Under the pieces are notes generated by a model. It ran no database searches and had not been told where the DNA came from. It saw nothing but the letters and a program-made list of their open reading frames with translations. Position numbers and translations under genes: made by a program. A stretch of 64,000 nt of DNA, taken from positions 4,333,501-4,397,500 of the forward strand of contig NC_134989.1 of the NCBI RefSeq assembly GCF_050947335.1. The letters run 5' to 3'. This document shows, piece by piece, positions 60,641 through 64,000 of the stretch. The number at the start of each line of letters is the position of its first letter. The first letter of the stretch is position 1. This DNA comes from Megachile rotundata. Taxonomy: Eukaryota; Arthropoda; Insecta; Hymenoptera; Megachilidae.

Positions 60641-61974
60641 AAACTCATCAATTCCATAATAGTGAACTTAATTTAAATTTCTTGCCCATTTTCATTCCCT
60701 AAATGTTAAGCCCCGCAAGGTTATGCGGGTTAGTCCACTTAATTACCGTCTTCATTGAGTCGGTCGATATCTGATTCGCGGGAACATCTTAGATTGGTTA
60801 CTGCAAATCCATTGGAAGATAACTGGAGGAAAGATGGAGTTTGAGGGTGAGCACATTGTGCAGCGATTTCCGATTATTGGATAAGACGGAGGAAAAATCT
60901 TGCTGGGGATTCAGAGATAATACGAAGAGAGGTTGAAGTCCCAGGAGTGAAGGAAAAGGTGCCGAGAACAAACAGAGAACGGTTGTCTCAGTTAATATTG
61001 AAGTTTCGTGCACTACTTGTGGCTCACCCTTCTAACTTAACCCATCCATCAACTTTCTTTCAACTGTTACAAATCATTCTCGATCATTCACATAAATATA
61101 TCACGCGAAACAAAATACTCGTTTTAATATGATACTACTCCATCGATGAATTCCAATTATTGGATCAGTAACTCAATATTTTACCTTTCACATAATTTTG
61201 TTTAAATTAACAATTGTATTGTTCGTACAAAATCATTCAAATTTTAACGTGGAGTGTTTGAGCAAATTGTTATTATCTACAATAGTGTTCATTCTGATTA
61301 AAAGTTGATATAACATTCTGTTTTTTTATATAACATTCTGTTATATAAAATCCTATCTATTTTAATCAAGAATATTTAATTTCCTACGAAAGTGAGTAAT
61401 TTTTCATTTTTTGCAAGAAAAGATTATAGGATTAGAAATTATGCAGTTCAGGCGATTAAAGAGATTTTTAATTACATATAGTGAGTAACAAAATGGGCTA
61501 ATCTCAGTTTAATCTTTTTTGCACAAAAATTTCGCTGAATTCAGGTTTTTGTACTCTGTTCGCGGTCATATTTCAGCCAGCCAATGGAAGTTCGCATTTT
61601 CAGGCTTGGAAATGAATGGCACTCGAGTTCCACATTAAGCAAATTCGCGAGGCGATAAACAAGCTTCCGTGATAGACAGGATTACGAATAAGAGGAGAAC
61701 GTTGCAAACATAATGACCGCGAAATTGCGAAACTGAGCAGCCATCGCGAAGTTGGTCGAAACTTAACGAGCTGCTTAAACAGATCCGACATTTCCTTGCC
61801 TCTCACTCCACTTTCAAGTTCCCTGTTTTCTTTATAAATGGGTAAACCATTCATTTGACGGATATATCATATTTGATTCAACATAACTTCTGCAAAAAAT
61901 TCGGATTTAATGGACATTGATTCGTTTGATACTTTTGTGAAAAGTGTAATATGGTGCAGTGTTATCAGATTCTC
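60641..61974. other. AT-rich DNA with GC-richer patches, no gene seen
   Basis: Patches at 60700-61000 and 61560-61850 each have short open frames (60798-61013 minus, 61600-61854 minus) without motifs. TATATAACATTCTGTT is directly repeated around 61309-61343. Confidence 0.45.
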
Positions 61975-62150
61975 GAGTTTTTAAACTTTCACATTTTCAA
62001 ATTTCCAAATCTTCATATTTTTAGGTCTTTAAGTCACTAGATGTATTATTTTCAAATTTTCAGATTTTCAAATTTTCATATTCTCAATTTTTTAGATTTT
62101 GAAGTTTCCAAGCATTCAAGTTTTTATGTTTTTGATTTTTTGAATTTTTA
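61975..62150. repeat. Cryptic TTTTCAAATTTCC repeats
   Basis: TTTTCAAATTTTCAGATTTTC-like words run through the block, C-bearing on the plus strand. Confidence 0.65.
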
Positions 62151-63299
62151 AAAAATATCTCTGATGAATATTGGAAACCGCCGTTCAATTTCGTTATTGG
62201 AAATTGTGGAAACACAAAAATAGTTTTTGTAGTGATTATACTAGATTAAACGTTCGTATGATATAGAGTGCGATGTAACGAATTTTGAACTATGATATCT
62301 CAGCAATTAATTGTCGTCAATTATTTAAAGCAAGAAAGTATGAAAATATATAAACATTCATAAAAATATCAAACAAATAATCCAAATTGTTTATAAACAT
62401 GAAATTGTAAGGTATTTCTATAAAATTCATAACCTGTTCTGTGTTATTGTATGTGACAATTTATACAAAAAAAAAAATGACGGGATACAAACTATATCTA
62501 TTAACATACCTATGTTTTTAATTCACATGAACCTATATTTTCCTTATTTAATCAAATAGAACCAGTATCAATTATTATCAATTAGTATCAATTTATGTGT
62601 TTTAGATGCATCAATCCGTGTAAATATTGAATTATATATAGTGTCCACTAAGGTTAGGGCCAAACCTATAGTGATTAAATAGATCAAACAAGTTTATATT
62701 TTATGCCCGAAAATATATGCTTTTGAACATATTTATGATTTTTTGCAGAAGTTATCAAAAAATTCTATCGTGTTCGAAAATTCCTATTTCTGCAATAATG
62801 CAGACATCCATTTGTCAAATTAGTGTTTGCCGAACTTTTAATTATTATACCTGTATGAGAAATAATAGTAAATGCACTTTGACATTATCAAGTCATTCTT
62901 CGTGTAAACAATAACTGTTATTGAGATTATAATACGTATACAATTTAGTGTAATAAATAAAATGAAATTTACTCGTTTTCTGAATCATTATATCCTTTTA
63001 ATAAAACATTTTTAGGCATAAGTTTACATGAACCTTTTTCAACTATTTAACCTTAGTAATACGTAGTATATTATTGGTTTCAACTTTTCTAAACATCCTG
63101 TACAGTCAATTTTACGCTTCATATCCCATGAATGGAAGGTTTATGTGGTTATTCATAGTGGACGGTGTATAAATTTATAAGTATGAATAATGCGATGAGT
63201 GGTTGCGATAAAGGTACGGTTACTAATAGCGATAAAGGTATGTTTATGCGGAATTGTCGAGAAACACTTCGAGTAATGTTATTTCCTGAACACCCTGTG
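62151..63299. other. AT-rich DNA, no gene seen
   Basis: A/T-dominated. GTCCACTA (62642-62649) and TAGTGGAC (63157-63164) are an 8-bp inverted match only. Confidence 0.45.
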
Positions 63300-64000
63300 T
63301 AAAAACAAAATAGGGCAGAAGGTCATCGCGAGGATGGTTCGGTGGTTTGAAACAGCCGCCAATCGAGAATTCCAGCTGGAAATCCAGCTGGTGAACGCGC
63401 ACCGCCACAATCGCTAATGAGGTTAATCCGCGATTCCGTTTACATTTTCTCGTTCACGAGGCACGAAACGAAGCCAGCCAGCTCGTTCGAGGGAAAAAAA
63501 GCCGGCCGCATAAAGCGGCCACGAGGGGTGAGCTGGGGGTGGGTTGGGGTTGTAAAAGCGGGACAGGGAGCAAAGGAGGAATCGCGAAAAATTACGGACG
63601 ACCTGCGATGGGAATAAGAGCAGTGTGTTACCCTGTACGCCGTTTCGAGTGCACTGCACTCAAATACACCCTCTACAGGGGTGCTCCACCCTCTACAGTT
63701 CTCATTCCCGGCACTCGTCGCGACCTAAATGAAACTTCGTCCCCCACCGCGATCAGTCGATTCGCACACCTGCGTGCCAAAGGTCGCTTTTTCTACCCCC
63801 TCCCTCACATTCGTTCACCCTTATTCCTCGATTTTTCGATCTATACCGACATTGTGACACCGGGAACATCGTCACGCTTGTTTCACCAACCCTCCGTGAT
63901 TACTCCTTCCAACCCCCTTTTTGTCAGTGAAATGCTCCGTCGCTGCTTGCTTTGCTTTTCAAAGGAGTTGTGCCTGGTTGATGTCGACGGGGTGAAAATG
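63300..64000. other. GC-rich end of the window
   Basis: GC and CpG content stay high to the edge. Within it are two CAGCTG E-boxes 12 bp apart (63373-63378 and 63385-63390), a GGCCGC-ATAAA-GCGGCC hairpin (63504-63520), a G-quadruplex motif (63525-63549), and a 12-bp direct repeat CACCCTCTACAG (about 63668-63679 and 63689-63700). The frames 63417-63617 (plus) and 63423-63659 (minus) overlap each other and are unrecognised. A gene may begin beyond the window edge. Confidence 0.4.
63525..63549 (+). other. G-quadruplex motif
   Basis: Four G-runs (63525-63528, 63535-63539, 63541-63543, 63546-63549) are separated by loops of 6, 1 and 2 bases, fitting the G3+N1-7 rule on the plus strand. Confidence 0.7.

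Noticed and set aside
62642..63164. GTCCACTA / TAGTGGAC inverted pair as element ends
   Set aside because: Only 8 bp match, with no target duplication.

Overview
The window looks like nuclear DNA from an insect, most likely a hymenopteran such as a bee. It is very AT-rich, broken by short CpG-tolerant GC-richer islands, and full of cryptic A/T simple repeats. It carries Tc1/mariner-type elements and a few TTAGG-like words. The species assignment is an inference. I recognise no host protein-coding gene: the open frames are short, overlap in several frames where GC is higher, and lack family motifs. The window is best read as a 64 kb gene-poor stretch, either intergenic or inside a very long intron, made of unique AT-rich DNA, tandem repeats and decayed DNA transposons.

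Region 1-10 kb. Two arrays of one 15-bp minisatellite (about 1180-1905 and 2464-3425) lie in opposite orientation around a GC-richer core with CCAAT and CACGTG motifs. Next come a TTAA-flanked MITE (3846-4311), a long-TIR MITE (4461-5370) with a second palindromic MITE nested inside it (5017-5301), a 38-bp tandem repeat (6280-6712) and a MITE with pogo-like ends (8987-9271).

Region 10-30 kb. This is mostly unique AT-rich DNA with small tandem repeats and a CT-rich tract. A GC-rich block at 17650-18296 ends in a strong splice-donor match and is the best candidate promoter plus noncoding first exon. A third array of the 15-bp minisatellite family lies at 21960-22385, with an unrelated 27-bp array just after it. 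A roughly 200-bp tandem repeat (25467-26760) is interrupted by a MITE (26235-26662) of the same family as the one at 4461-5370.

Region 30-50 kb. A 823-bp element with 48-bp TIRs and TA duplications (36786-37608) is followed by the best-supported mobile element. This is a complete but dead Tc1-like transposon (42787-44401) with TA duplications, inverted repeats in an IR/DR layout and a broken DD34E transposase gene. Cryptic AAATTTC-type repeats, a GC-rich island (46530-47480) and a possible LTR-element remnant (49270-49710) follow.

Region 50-64 kb. This is unique AT-rich DNA with GC islands at 56050-56560, 57960-58600 and 63300-64000. It also holds a cluster of three CACGTG boxes (59907-59933) and a G-quadruplex motif (63525-63549). 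Nothing indicates an operon, CRISPR array, tRNA or rRNA. The elements do not form a functional pathway; what they share is mobile-element decay and tandem-repeat growth, with several repeats arranged as inverted blocks.
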